Source of the DNA: Pseudomonas sp. RSB 5.4
Lineage (GTDB): Bacteria > Pseudomonadota > Gammaproteobacteria > Pseudomonadales > Pseudomonadaceae
Assembly (NCBI RefSeq): GCF_037126175.1
Contig: NZ_CP146986.1
Location: 3,686,501 to 3,750,500 of the forward strand
Reading direction: 5' to 3'
Length of the DNA stretch: 64,000 nucleotides
Shown here: positions 17,624 through 25,979 of the stretch, in pieces
Numbering within the stretch: position 1 is the first letter of the stretch
Layout: every line of letters begins with the position of its first letter
Made by a program: the position numbers and the translations under genes
The notes under the pieces: generated by a model
Databases searched by the model: none
What the model saw: the letters and a program-made list of their open reading frames with translations, nothing else
What the model was told of the DNA's origin: nothing

Positions 17624-17637
17624 TTGATCTGGATCAA
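17624..17637. promoter_or_regulatory. ANR/FNR box (TTGATCTGGATCAA)
   Basis: Perfect match to TTGAT-N4-ATCAA, 165 bp upstream of the cioA start. It suggests oxygen-dependent control of the bd oxidase operon by ANR. The rest of the 537-bp gap between cioA and the MFS gene (17460-17996) holds only a class C repeat. Confidence 0.75.
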
Positions 17638-17756
17638 GCAATGTTGAAAGAGTAGTCCCATTTCCGACGAAGAACGGCGTGGTCGTTTGCCGCGTGACAA
17701 GTTGCCTCATTGCCTGAGCAACGTTCTGAAAGACATTCCCGGAGCGGCGAAATCCC

Positions 17757-17879
17757 TGTGGCGAGGGAGCTTGCTCCCGCTCGGCTGCGCAGCAGTCGTA
17801 AAACCTGCCACCTTGACCTATCCAGAGAAATGCTTGGGAGTGCTTCGCCCTCCAGCGGGAGCAAGCTCCCTCGCCACAA
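17757..17879. repeat. paired REP-like element, class C
   Basis: Arms GGCGAGGGAGCTTGCTCC and its complement enclose about 70 bp. It sits in the divergent gap between cioA and the MFS gene. Short open frames here are products of the repeat and not genes. Confidence 0.78.
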
Positions 17880-17996
17880 GAAACTGAGGGTTTTGGACGA
17901 TAGATGTCTGGCTAACTAAATTTTTTGTCATAGCAACTTCCTGTTACAGACTGGTGATAACCTCGCGGTTCCCCCCCGAGCCAGACCTGCCTTCAG

Positions 17997-19235
17997 ATGC
18001 CCAGCCAAGAGCCCCTGCTGTTACGTCACCATCGTCCATTTCTCGCGTTCTGGTTCGCCCGGATCTTCACCGCCAGCGGTTTTCAGATGCTCACGGTGGC
18101 GATCGGCTGGAATCTGTATCAACTGACCGGCAACGTGCTCGATCTGGGTCTGGTCGGGCTGGTCGAGTTCGCGCCACGGGTGTTGTTCATGCTGCACACC
18201 GGTCACGTCGCCGACCGCTATGACCGACGCCGAGTCGCGGCGATCTGTCAGTCGTTGCAGGCGTTGATTGCCCTGGCGCTGGCCATCGGCAGTGCCACCG
18301 ATCACATCACCCGGGAAATGATCTTCATCCTCGCCTTCCTGCTCGGCGGCGCACGCTCCTTCGAGCTGCCGACCACCCAGGCACTGCTGCCGAGCATCGT
18401 GCCCAGTGCCCTGTTTCCACGGGCGGTCGCCGCAGCACAGTCGGCACAGCAGTCGGCCACCATCGTCGCCCCGGCGATGGGTGGCCTGCTCTACGCGTTT
18501 GGCAGTGTCTGGGTCTACGGCCCGACGGTGTTGCTCTACGTTATCGCCTGCACCTTGATGCTCAATCTGCCCGCGCGGCAGACGCCGCTGAACAAAGGCA
18601 AAGCCACGCTGGACTCGCTGCTGGCCGGGATTCGCTTCATCCGCAGCCGCCCGGACATTCTCGGGGCGATCTCGCTGGATCTGTTCGCCGTGCTGCTCGG
18701 TGGTGCCACCGCGTTGCTGCCGGTGTTCGCCAAGGACATCCTGCTCACCGGCCCATGGGGCCTGGGCCTGCTGCGTTCGGCGCCGGCGGTTGGCGCGCTG
18801 GGGATGTCGCTGTTCCTCGCCCGGTTTTCCGTCGAACGCAACGTTGGCCGGGTGATGTTCACCGCCGTCGGCGTATTCGGCGTCGCGACCATCGCCTTCG
18901 GTCTGTCGACTTCGTTCTGGTTCTCGCTGGCGGTGCTGGTGGTGCTCGGCGCAGCGGACATGATCAGCATGGTGATCCGCGCCTCCTTCGTGCAACTGGA
19001 AACCCCGGACGAAATGCGCGGCCGGGTCAGCGCGGTGAACGGCCTGTTCATCGGCGCCTCGAACCAGTTGGGCGAATTCGAATCCGGCCTCACCGCGCAC
19101 TGGTTCGGCACCGTACCGGCCGTGGTGATGGGCGGGATCGGCACGCTGGTGGTCACCGGGACCTGGATCAAACTGTTCCCGACCCTGGCCAAACGCGACC
19201 GGATGCATGTGCCGGTGGAAGAGGCGAAGGTCTGA
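17997..19235 (+). CDS. MFS transporter, EntS-like (MFS_3)
   Basis: A 412-residue transporter with about 12 hydrophobic helices. The loop between helices 2 and 3 reads GHVADRYDRRRV, the MFS signature, and the N-terminus (HRPFLAFWFARIFTASGFQM) is typical of EntS-type exporters of siderophores or drugs. No siderophore genes are near, so the substrate is unknown. The start is weakly supported: no clear ribosome site is seen ahead of ATG 17997. Confidence 0.82.
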   Translation: MPSQEPLLLRHHRPFLAFWFARIFTASGFQMLTVAIGWNLYQLTGNVLDLGLVGLVEFAPRVLFMLHTGHVADRYDRRRVAAICQSLQALIALALAIGSATDHITREMIFILAFLLGGARSFELPTTQALLPSIVPSALFPRAVAAAQSAQQSATIVAPAMGGLLYAFGSVWVYGPTVLLYVIACTLMLNLPARQTPLNKGKATLDSLLAGIRFIRSRPDILGAISLDLFAVLLGGATALLPVFAKDILLTGPWGLGLLRSAPAVGALGMSLFLARFSVERNVGRVMFTAVGVFGVATIAFGLSTSFWFSLAVLVVLGAADMISMVIRASFVQLETPDEMRGRVSAVNGLFIGASNQLGEFESGLTAHWFGTVPAVVMGGIGTLVVTGTWIKLFPTLAKRDRMHVPVEEAKV

Positions 19236-19281
19236 GGCACATCAGCGAAATCAACACGCCAAGCACAAATTGATTGAAAAG

Positions 19282-19303
19282 GTGCGGTACATAGTTACCG
19301 CAC
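19282..19303. promoter_or_regulatory. candidate HigA operator 1
   Basis: Perfect inverted repeat GTGCGGTA-CATAGT-TACCGCAC, 33 bp upstream of higB. Antitoxins of this family bind palindromes at their own promoter. Confidence 0.55.
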
Positions 19304-19305
19304 AG

Positions 19306-19328
19306 AGTGTAATGTATCGCCTTACACT
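19306..19328. promoter_or_regulatory. candidate HigA operator 2
   Basis: Inverted repeat AGTGTAA-N9-TTACACT directly after operator 1 and 8 bp before the higB ATG. Two adjacent palindromes with different arms suggest either cooperative HigA binding or a second regulator. Confidence 0.5.
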
Positions 19329-19335
19329 CGCCGCC

Positions 19336-19614
19336 ATGATCAAATCCTTTCAGCACAAAGGCCTTCGTGGCTTCTATGAAACAGGTTCGACCCGCGGAAT
19401 TCGCGCCGATCACGCAAAACGTCTGGCACGTATGCTGCAGTTCATGGATCGCGCAGCACTTCCCGCAGATCTTGATCTGCCGGGTTGGCGCCTGCATCCA
19501 CTGAAAGGTGAACTGTCCGAATATTGGTCGCTCAGTGTTTCAGGCAACTGGCGGGTTATCTTTCGTTTTGTCGGTTCGGACATCGAATTGGTCGATTATC
19601 TGGACTACCACTGA
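19336..19614 (+). CDS. higB: HigB-family toxin (RelE/ParE fold mRNA interferase)
   Basis: A 92-residue toxin expected to cleave mRNA in the ribosome. It matches the HigB pattern: MIKSFQHKGLRGFYETGSTRGI, LDLPGWRLHPLKGELSEYWS, and SGNWRVIFRFVGSDIELVDYLDYH, with the basic and aromatic residues used for RNA cleavage. I chose the ATG at 19336; the longer frame from 19207 starts inside the MFS gene and crosses the promoter palindromes. The toxin precedes the antitoxin, as usual for hig loci. Confidence 0.92.
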   Translation: MIKSFQHKGLRGFYETGSTRGIRADHAKRLARMLQFMDRAALPADLDLPGWRLHPLKGELSEYWSLSVSGNWRVIFRFVGSDIELVDYLDYH

Positions 19615-19628
19615 CAGGAGGCAGGCTC

Positions 19629-19916
19629 ATGCCCATGCACAACCCGCCACACCCCGGTGAAACACTGCTCGTGGATGTCTTGCCAGAGTTAGGCATCAGT
19701 GTGAGTGAATTGGCCAGACATCTGGGCTTCGCCCGCCCTCACCTTTCCCGCGTATTGCACGGCCATGCACCGATCAGCCCGGATCTGGCAGTACGGCTGG
19801 AGCGAGCAGGCATTGGCAAGGCGCGTGTGTGGCTAGGCGTTCAAACCGATTACGATCTGTGGCAAGCAGAGCATCGGGAGCAACCAGCCATTACGCCTAT
19901 CGCTGCCCACGCCTGA
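19629..19916 (+). CDS. higA: HigA-family antitoxin (HTH, XRE type)
   Basis: A 95-residue antitoxin and autoregulator. It has the HigA start (NPPHPGETLLVDVLPELGIS) and a helix-turn-helix (VSELARHLGFARPHLSRVLHGH, about residues 26-47). AGGAGG 8 bp upstream supports the ATG at 19629. It lies 14 bp after higB, so they are cotranscribed. It would neutralise HigB and bind the palindromes at 19282-19328. Confidence 0.92.
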   Translation: MPMHNPPHPGETLLVDVLPELGISVSELARHLGFARPHLSRVLHGHAPISPDLAVRLERAGIGKARVWLGVQTDYDLWQAEHREQPAITPIAAHA

Positions 19917-19921
19917 AGCCA

Positions 19922-20473
19922 TCACACCAACATCTCCCCCGCCACCTTCGCCCGCAACGCCTTGCCGCCAAGCTGCTCAACCAGCGTCAGGGCAAACGCC
20001 AGTGCGCCACCAGAGCCTTGGGCGGTGATGCAGTTGCCGTCGACCACCACCGGTTGATCAACAAACGTACAACCCGACAGTTGATGACTGGTAGCCGGCA
20101 GGCAGGTCATGCGCCGCTGACGCAGGACGCCGAAGGCTTGCAGGGCGATGGCCGGGGCTTCGCCTATGGCGGCGAACAGGCGTCCGGCGCTGGCCTGATC
20201 CTTGAGCAACTGTTGCAGTGGCTGATGCGCCGACAGATGTTGTGAACCGACAACACCACCGGGCAGGGCAATCAGGTCAAAAGTCTGTGCCAGCACATCG
20301 ACCAGCATGCCATCCGCCGTCAGGCGCGTACCGCGCGCGCAGGTCAGCATGCGCCGGCCTTCGATGCTGGCCGCCACCACTTCGACACCGGCGCGGCGCA
20401 GCACATCGATCAGGGTCACGCTTTGCAGATCATCGATGCCCTCGGCGAGGGTAATCAGGGCTCTAAAGGTCAT
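19922..20473 (-). CDS. DJ-1/PfpI-family protein lacking the usual active-site cysteine
   Basis: A 183-residue protein of the DJ-1/YajL/ThiJ superfamily. The fold markers are present: LITLAEGIDDLQSVTLIDVLRRAGVEV (shown in part), the EG loop with the conserved Glu, LIALPGG, and the C-terminal ITAQGSGGALAFALTLVEQL. The nucleophile elbow, normally AAICAAP, reads AAIGEAP here, so the conserved cysteine is a glycine codon (GGC). Glyoxalase or deglycase chemistry is therefore doubtful and a binding or chaperone role is possible. The ATG at 20473 fits family starts. It converges tail to tail with higA. Confidence 0.83.
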   Translation of the reverse strand: MTFRALITLAEGIDDLQSVTLIDVLRRAGVEVVAASIEGRRMLTCARGTRLTADGMLVDVLAQTFDLIALPGGVVGSQHLSAHQPLQQLLKDQASAGRLFAAIGEAPAIALQAFGVLRQRRMTCLPATSHQLSGCTFVDQPVVVDGNCITAQGSGGALAFALTLVEQLGGKALRAKVAGEMLV

Positions 20474-20540
20474 GGGCGCCATCCGCTGGGTGATCTTCCA
20501 AGCGTAGTCAGCTTTGCCCTGCCCCGTCCGGTGATAGCCG

Positions 20541-20990
20541 TTACTTGATGTAAAGCTGGGTCGACAGGGTGTTGCGCGGCGCGTTGAGCGAGGTGTTGCT
20601 GAAGCTGAAGGTGCCTTCCTGCTTGCCCGCCAGATCGAAGGTATACAGCGAGCCGACAGTTTTGCTGCCGGGCGTGCACTCGGTCAGATTGCCGTTATCG
20701 TAGGCACACACCGGGGCCCGGGTGCCGTTGACTTCAAAACCGTCCAGCGTGGCGTGCGGCTGGTTCTGGCCATAGCCGACTTCCAGCACATACACCTTGA
20801 TGCTCGGGCCGCTGTGATTGCACTGGGTTTGCGGCTGGTTATCGCCGATGTCTTCGAGGCCGCAAGCCGGCGACTGAACCTTGATCACCTTCACTTCAGT
20901 CAACGGTGGCGCCGAGGCTGCCAGCGCCGCCGTCGACCCGACCATCAGCCCAGCCATTACCCCCAAAGCCTTTATCCAGCGCTTGCCCAT
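20541..20990 (-). CDS. secreted DUF4879 (YolA-like) protein
   Basis: A 149-residue exported protein. The signal peptide covers about residues 1-24 (cleavage near ALA-ASA). The mature part has paired cysteines (PACGLEDIGDNQPQTQC; APVCAYDN..LTECTPG), consistent with disulfides, and ends STQLYIK, as in the DUF4879 family I recall from fluorescens-group strains. The ATG at 20990 is the first that gives a signal peptide. The function is unknown. Confidence 0.75.
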   Translation of the reverse strand: MGKRWIKALGVMAGLMVGSTAALAASAPPLTEVKVIKVQSPACGLEDIGDNQPQTQCNHSGPSIKVYVLEVGYGQNQPHATLDGFEVNGTRAPVCAYDNGNLTECTPGSKTVGSLYTFDLAGKQEGTFSFSNTSLNAPRNTLSTQLYIK

Positions 20991-21213
20991 GTGATCGTAT
21001 TTCCCCAAAAATTCAGCGCGCAGTATGGCGCAGATAACCCTCCGGCAAAACTTCGACGACGTTCGGCACCAACAACCGCCATATTCCTCACGCTGCTGGT
21101 ATGATGCGCGGCTTTTTCCGGCCCACCACAAATTCCCAGGCGCTTGCGACGGTCTGTGCTTTGCTGTTGAGGTCGATACATTCACGGCGCCGCGCGCGCC
21201 ACGGGGAGCAGAC

Positions 21214-22509
21214 ATGCTGGAAAGGCTGTTTCAACTCAAGGCACACAACACCAACGTGCGTACCGAGATTCTGGCGGGCGTCACGACCTTCCTGGCCATG
21301 GCCTACATTCTGTTCGTCAACCCGAGCATCCTCGGCGAGACCGGCATGGACAAGGGCGCGGTGTTCGTCGCCACCTGCCTAGCAGCCGCCATCGGCTCGA
21401 CCATCATGGGCCTGATCGCCAACTACCCGATCGCGCTTGCTCCGGGCATGGGCCTGAACGCCTTCTTCACTTACACCGTGGTCCTGCACATGGGCCACAC
21501 CTGGCAAGTGGCGCTGGGCGCGGTGTTCATCTCGGCAGTGTGCTTCTTCCTGCTGTCGATCTTCCGCATCCGCGAATGGATCATCAACAGCATCCCGCTG
21601 CCGCTGCGCTCGGCGATTGCCGCCGGTATCGGCCTGTTCCTGGCACTGATCGCCCTGCACAACGCCGGCATCGTAGTCAGCAACCCGGCGACCATGGTCG
21701 GCCTCGGTGACCTGAAAGCCCCGGCGCCGATCCTCGCCACCCTCGGCTTCGCGCTGATCGTCGCCCTCGAAGCGCTGAAAGTGCGCGGCGCAGTACTGAT
21801 CGGCATTCTGGCGGTGACCATCATTTCCATCGCCATGGGCTTCACTCCGTTTGGCGGCGTGACCTCGATGCCACCTTCGCTGGCCCCGACCTTCATGCAA
21901 CTGGACATCAAGGGTGCACTGGACATCGGTCTGGTCAGCGTGATTTTCGCCTTCCTGTTCGTCGACCTGTTCGACAACTCCGGCACCCTGATCGGCGTCG
22001 CCAAGCGCGCCGGCCTGATGGGCAAGGACGGCCACATGCCGAAAATGGGTCGTGCACTGATCGCCGACAGCACCGCGGCGATGGCCGGCTCGCTGCTGGG
22101 TACTTCGACCACCACCAGCTACATCGAATCCGCGGCTGGCGTAAGCGCTGGCGGGCGTACCGGCCTGACGGCGGTCGTCGTGGCGATCCTGTTCCTGCTG
22201 GCGCTGTTCTTCTCGCCACTGGCGGCCAGCGTTCCAGCCTTCGCCACCGCACCGGCGCTGCTGTTCGTCGCCGTGCTGATGACTTCCGGTCTGGCGGAAA
22301 TAGACTGGGAAGACATCACCGTGGCCGCACCGGTGGTGGTTACCGCGCTGGCGATGCCATTCACTTACTCGATCGCCAACGGTATCGCCTTCGGCTTCAT
22401 CTCCTGGACCGTGATCAAGCTGCTGTCGGGCCGCGCCCGTGAGCTGAACCCGGCGCTGGTGATCCTGTCGATTCTGTTCGTGATCAAGTTGGGTTGGTTC
22501 AACGCATGA
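21214..22509 (+). CDS. NCS2-family purine permease (AzgA-like)
   Basis: A 431-residue membrane transporter for adenine, guanine or hypoxanthine. It shows AzgA-type motifs: [17 protein letters not shown] near the start, [37 protein letters not shown] and the [22 protein letters not shown] loop. GGGGAG lies 6 bp before ATG 21214. The stop overlaps the trmA start (ATGA), so the two are cotranscribed, linking purine uptake to a tRNA enzyme only by position. I saw no convincing purine riboswitch in the leader. Confidence 0.9.
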   Translation: MLERLFQLKAHNTNVRTEILAGVTTFLAMAYILFVNPSILGETGMDKGAVFVATCLAAAIGSTIMGLIANYPIALAPGMGLNAFFTYTVVLHMGHTWQVALGAVFISAVCFFLLSIFRIREWIINSIPLPLRSAIAAGIGLFLALIALHNAGIVVSNPATMVGLGDLKAPAPILATLGFALIVALEALKVRGAVLIGILAVTIISIAMGFTPFGGVTSMPPSLAPTFMQLDIKGALDIGLVSVIFAFLFVDLFDNSGTLIGVAKRAGLMGKDGHMPKMGRALIADSTAAMAGSLLGTSTTTSYIESAAGVSAGGRTGLTAVVVAILFLLALFFSPLAASVPAFATAPALLFVAVLMTSGLAEIDWEDITVAAPVVVTALAMPFTYSIANGIAFGFISWTVIKLLSGRARELNPALVILSILFVIKLGWFNA

Positions 22510-23585
22510 CTTTCGATTCCCAGGCCTACGCCACTCAGCTCGAAGACAAGGTCACGCGTTTGCGTGACCTGCTGGCCCCGTTCGATGCGCCAGAGCCGAC
22601 CGTGTTCGACTCGCCGCTGCAGAACTTCCGCCTGCGCGCGGAATTTCGCCTGTGGCGCGAGGGCGGTGAGCGGCACTACGCGATGTTTTCCCAGGACGAC
22701 AAACGCACGCCGATCCTGATCGAAGAATTCCCGATTGCCAGCCTGCGCATCAACCAGTTGATGCCGCAGCTCAAGGCGGCATGGCAGGCCAGCTCGGCGC
22801 TGAGCCACAAGCTGTTCCAGGTGGAATTCCTGACCACCCTGGCCGGCGATGCGATGATCACCCTGTGTTATCACCGTCCGCTGGACGAGCACTGGCATGC
22901 GGCCGCGTCGAAGTTGGCGGCTGATCTCAACGTCAGCGTCATCGGCCGCTCCAAGGGCAAGCGCGAAGTGATCGGCCACGATTACGTGGTCGAGAAGCTT
23001 GAAGTCGGTGGTCGCACCTTCAGTTACCGTCAGCCGGAAGGCGCGTTCACTCAGCCCAACGGCACCGTGAACCAGAAGATGCTGAACTGGGCGTACGAAG
23101 CATTGGGCGATCGTCCCGACGATCTGCTGGAGCTGTACTGCGGCAACGGCAACTTCACCCTGCCGCTCGCCACCCGCGTGCGCAAAGTGCTGGCCACCGA
23201 GATCAGCAAGACCTCGGTCAACGCCGCACTGAGCAACCTCAGCGAAAACGCTGTGGATAACGTCACGCTGGTGCGTCTGTCCGCCGAAGAGCTGACCGAA
23301 GCGCTGAACGAAGTGCGTCCGTTCCGTCGCCTGCACGGCATCGACCTGAAGAGCTACGAGTTCGGCAGCGTGTTCGTCGACCCGCCGCGCGCCGGCATGG
23401 ACCCGGACACCTGCGAGCTGACCCGGCGCTTCGACAACATCCTGTACATCTCCTGCAACCCGGAAACCCTGGCGGCCAACATCGCCCAACTGCACGACAC
23501 CCACCGCATCACCCGTTGTGCAATGTTCGACCAGTTCCCGTGGACGCATCACATGGAGTCCGGGGTGTTGCTGACCCGGCGTTGA
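22506..23585 (+). CDS. trmA: tRNA (uracil-5-)-methyltransferase TrmA
   Basis: A 359-residue SAM enzyme that makes m5U54 in the T-loop of tRNA. Motifs: SAM loop [16 protein letters not shown] (about residues 207-222), [11 protein letters not shown], the catalytic-cysteine motif ISCNPETL (about 318-325), and the final general-base glutamate in HHMESGVLL. The start overlaps the permease stop by 4 bp. A strong terminator follows. Confidence 0.97.
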   Translation: MTFDSQAYATQLEDKVTRLRDLLAPFDAPEPTVFDSPLQNFRLRAEFRLWREGGERHYAMFSQDDKRTPILIEEFPIASLRINQLMPQLKAAWQASSALSHKLFQVEFLTTLAGDAMITLCYHRPLDEHWHAAASKLAADLNVSVIGRSKGKREVIGHDYVVEKLEVGGRTFSYRQPEGAFTQPNGTVNQKMLNWAYEALGDRPDDLLELYCGNGNFTLPLATRVRKVLATEISKTSVNAALSNLSENAVDNVTLVRLSAEELTEALNEVRPFRRLHGIDLKSYEFGSVFVDPPRAGMDPDTCELTRRFDNILYISCNPETLAANIAQLHDTHRITRCAMFDQFPWTHHMESGVLLTRR

Positions 23586-23608
23586 TAGCGAATGCCAGAT
23601 ACGAAAAA

Positions 23609-23632
23609 GCCGTCGTGATTGACGGCTTTTTT
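23609..23632 (+). terminator. rho-independent terminator after trmA
   Basis: Stem GCCGTC-GTGATT-GACGGC followed by T6. Confidence 0.9.
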
Positions 23633-23651
23633 GTGGGTGATGTTTTGTTTT

Positions 23652-23666
23652 GTGCGATTAACGAAC
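23652..23666. promoter_or_regulatory. PcaR-type box upstream of aroQ
   Basis: GTGCGATTAACGAAC differs at one position from the reverse complement of GTTCGATAATCGCAC, the 15-bp PcaR site I recall from P. putida pca promoters. The identity with the box at 28000 extends 4 bp further (18 of 19 bases). It suggests induction of the quinate genes through beta-ketoadipate and PcaR. Confidence 0.6.
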
Positions 23667-23704
23667 ACTAAGCGCCAAGCGCAACGTTGCTCAATTGACC
23701 ATGG

Positions 23705-23718
23705 TAACCATCTGGTAC
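23705..23718. promoter_or_regulatory. shared motif TAACCATCTGGTAC, candidate TetR operator
   Basis: Imperfect inverted repeat that recurs, 12 of 14 bases, on the other strand at 27979-27992 ahead of quiC. Both copies stand near a PcaR-type box. It is a candidate operator for the TetR regulator encoded in the cluster. Confidence 0.5.
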
Positions 23719-23755
23719 ATTTTACCTCCACAGGCTGAAATCCTCGGCCCAAGCC

Positions 23756-23766
23756 AAAAACAATAA
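23756..23766 (+). promoter_or_regulatory. candidate Crc/Hfq (CA) motif at aroQ
   Basis: AAAAACAATAA contains AACAATAA, a full AAnAAnAA match, directly before the GTGGAG ribosome site of aroQ. It suggests catabolite repression of quinate use. Confidence 0.55.
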
Positions 23767-23781
23767 GTGGAGTTTGCCCCC

Positions 23782-24231
23782 ATGCCCCCTATCGTTCTGG
23801 TGCTCAACGGCCCGAACCTGAACCTGCTCGGCACCCGTGAACCGGCGACCTACGGCCACGAAACCCTGGCCGATATTTCTGCACTGTGCGGGCGCGCCGC
23901 TGAAGAATTCGGCCTGACCGTGGAATTTCGCCAGACCAATCACGAAGGCGAATTGCTCGACTGGATTCACGCGGCACGCGGGCGCTGCACCGGGATCGTG
24001 ATCAACCCGGCGGCCTGGACGCACACTTCGGTGGCGATCCGCGACGCGCTGGTGGCCAGTGAGTTGCCGGTGATCGAAGTGCACCTGTCCAACGTGCATG
24101 CGCGTGAGCCGTTCCGCCACCATTCGTTCGTTTCGGCCATCGCCACGGCGGTGATGTGCGGCTTCGGCAGCCATGGCTATCGCCTGGCCCTGGAGCATTT
24201 CAGTCAACGGCTGAAAGGACGCGCAGCATGA
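23782..24231 (+). CDS. aroQ: type II 3-dehydroquinate dehydratase
   Basis: A 149-residue enzyme that interconverts 3-dehydroquinate and 3-dehydroshikimate. Type II motifs are clear: [14 protein letters not shown] with the following catalytic Tyr, [35 protein letters not shown] and HHSFVS. The ATG at 23782 has GGAG about 10 bp upstream. It overlaps the next gene by 4 bp. With its neighbours it probably serves catabolism of quinate and not aromatic amino-acid synthesis, which usually relies on another aroQ copy. Confidence 0.93.
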   Translation: MPPIVLVLNGPNLNLLGTREPATYGHETLADISALCGRAAEEFGLTVEFRQTNHEGELLDWIHAARGRCTGIVINPAAWTHTSVAIRDALVASELPVIEVHLSNVHAREPFRHHSFVSAIATAVMCGFGSHGYRLALEHFSQRLKGRAA

Positions 24232-25082
24232 TCCGTAAGAACGTAATACTCGCCGGGCTGATTGGCGCGGGCATTCAGGCCTCGCGCACGCCAGCACTGC
24301 ATGAACACGAGGGCGATGCCCAAGGCCTGCGCTACCTGTATCGACTGATCGACCTCGATCAGTTGCAACTCGACAGCAACGCGCTGCCCGACTTGCTGCT
24401 GGCCGCCGAGCGCATGCACTACACCGGCCTGAACATCACCTTCCCGTGCAAGCAGGCGATCATCCCGTTGCTCGATGAACTGTCGCCGGAAGCCCGGGGC
24501 ATCGGCGCGGTCAACACGGTGGTGCTCAAGGATGGCAAGCGCATCGGCCACAACACCGATTGCCTGGGTTTTGCCGAAGGTTTTCGCCGAGGCCTGACAG
24601 ACGCTGCGCGTGAGCGTGTCGTCCAGATGGGCGCCGGTGGTGCCGGGGCGGCGGTGGCCCACGCGCTGCTGAGCGAAGGCGTACAGCAACTGAGCATTTT
24701 CGACGTCGACCGCGAACGTGCCGAGAGTCTGGCGAACAACCTCAACCAGCATTTCGGCTCAGGCCGCGCGGTGGCCGGGCGAGATCTGCCGGGCACGCTG
24801 AATCAGGCCGATGGTCTGGTGAATACCACGCCGATGGGCATGGCCAAACTGCCGGGCATGCCGGTGCCGGTGGAGCTGCTGCGCAAGGAATTATGGGTCG
24901 CGGAGATTGTTTACTTCCCGCTGGAAACCGAACTGCTGCGCAACGCCCGCGCCCTCGGTTGCCGCACGCTGGACGGCGGCAACATGGCGGTGTTTCAAGC
25001 GGTGAAGGCGTTTGAATTGTTCAGCGGCGTGGTGCCGGATGCGCAGCGGATGCTTGCGCATTTCCAAAGCATGAATAGCTGA
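24228..25082 (+). CDS. quinate/shikimate dehydrogenase (QsuD-like AroE paralogue)
   Basis: A 284-residue NAD(P)-dependent enzyme that would oxidise quinate to 3-dehydroquinate or shikimate to 3-dehydroshikimate. The substrate loop reads [26 protein letters not shown] is typical of catabolic enzymes such as QsuD, whereas biosynthetic AroE has [13 protein letters not shown] holds the catalytic Lys; the dinucleotide loop is [20 protein letters not shown] and GGNMAVFQA follow. The start overlaps the aroQ stop (ATGA). Confidence 0.88.
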   Translation: MIRKNVILAGLIGAGIQASRTPALHEHEGDAQGLRYLYRLIDLDQLQLDSNALPDLLLAAERMHYTGLNITFPCKQAIIPLLDELSPEARGIGAVNTVVLKDGKRIGHNTDCLGFAEGFRRGLTDAARERVVQMGAGGAGAAVAHALLSEGVQQLSIFDVDRERAESLANNLNQHFGSGRAVAGRDLPGTLNQADGLVNTTPMGMAKLPGMPVPVELLRKELWVAEIVYFPLETELLRNARALGCRTLDGGNMAVFQAVKAFELFSGVVPDAQRMLAHFQSMNS

Positions 25083-25096
25083 AGATCAACATCGAT

Positions 25097-25191
25097 CCTG
25101 TGGGAGCGGGCTTGCTCGCGAAAGCTGTGTGTCAGGCGCCAGATGTATAGGCTGACACACCGCCATCGCGAGCAGGCTCACTCCTACAGGG
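25097..25191. repeat. paired REP element, class A (diverged right arm)
   Basis: GAGCGGGCTTGCTCGCGAA arm with a diverged inverted partner (ATCGCGAGCAGGCTCACTCC), between the convergent dehydrogenase and TetR genes. Confidence 0.78.
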
Positions 25192-25199
25192 GGAATGCG

Positions 25200-25877
25200 T
25201 CAGGCTTGCAAGTAGCGCAACACCGACTCGCAGATCATCTCGCGATGACGCTGCTTGATGCTTTCGTCCGGCAGGTCGATCTGAAAAATCTCACCGAACG
25301 TATGGCGGTTCGAGACGCGGTAGAAGCAGAACGAGCTGATCAGCAAGTGCACATCCAGCGCGTCCAGCCCGGTGCGGAACACACCCTCCTCGGCACCGCG
25401 ACGCAAAATCTCGCCCAGTGAATCGAGGATCGTATTGTTCATTGCCTTGATCGTGTCCGAACGCTTCACGAACTCGGCGTTATGGATGTTTTCGATACAG
25501 ACGATGCGCACGAAATCGACATTGCGGTCGTGGTGATCGAAGGTGAACTCCACCAGTCGGCGGATCGCCACCACCGGCGGCAGCTCGGCCAGGTGCAGGC
25601 GGTTTTCGGTGCTGCGGATGTCGCCGTAAAGCTTCTCCAGCACCTCGACGTACAACTGCTCCTTACTGCCGAAGTAGTAATAGATCATGCGTTTGGAGGT
25701 GTGGATACGCTCGGCGATCGCGTCGACGCGGGCGCCGGACAAACCCTGCTGGACGAACTCGACGATCGCCTCCTGCAGGATGTTCTCGCGGGTCTTTTCC
25801 GGGTTGTTCTTGCGACTCTTGCGCGGCTCGATGCCAGATACGACGGGGGCTGCGGGGAGTTCTGAAGTCATTGTCAT
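25200..25877 (-). CDS. TetR-family regulator of the quinate cluster
   Basis: A 225-residue repressor. The N-terminal HTH is TRENILQEAIVEFVQQGLSG followed by RVDAIAERIHTSKRMIYYYFGSKEQLYVEVL (given in two parts; about residues 28-75). The C-terminal ligand domain has no obvious close relative that I can name. It sits between the quinate dehydrogenase and quiC, as in P. aeruginosa PA0241-PA0246 from memory. The motif pair at 23705 and 27979 could be its operators. Start at 25877 is uncertain; a second ATG lies 6 bp downstream. Confidence 0.82.
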   Translation of the reverse strand: MTMTSELPAAPVVSGIEPRKSRKNNPEKTRENILQEAIVEFVQQGLSGARVDAIAERIHTSKRMIYYYFGSKEQLYVEVLEKLYGDIRSTENRLHLAELPPVVAIRRLVEFTFDHHDRNVDFVRIVCIENIHNAEFVKRSDTIKAMNNTILDSLGEILRRGAEEGVFRTGLDALDVHLLISSFCFYRVSNRHTFGEIFQIDLPDESIKQRHREMICESVLRYLQA

Positions 25878-25979
25878 TGCGGGCTCACGGCCATCACTGC
25901 ACAGGCTGGCGATTATGGGCCGCACAACTGCGCTAAGGAAGCTGCGCGACCCGTGTTTAATCCCGCGTTTACGAATTTC

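Noticed and set aside
17687..17919. Short open frames between cioA and the MFS gene
   Set aside because: They consist mostly of class C repeat sequence and lack ribosome sites.
21100..21213. Purine riboswitch in the leader of the NCS2 permease gene
   Set aside because: I could not trace the conserved purine-aptamer loops; the leader is GC-rich and overlaps no clear expression platform.
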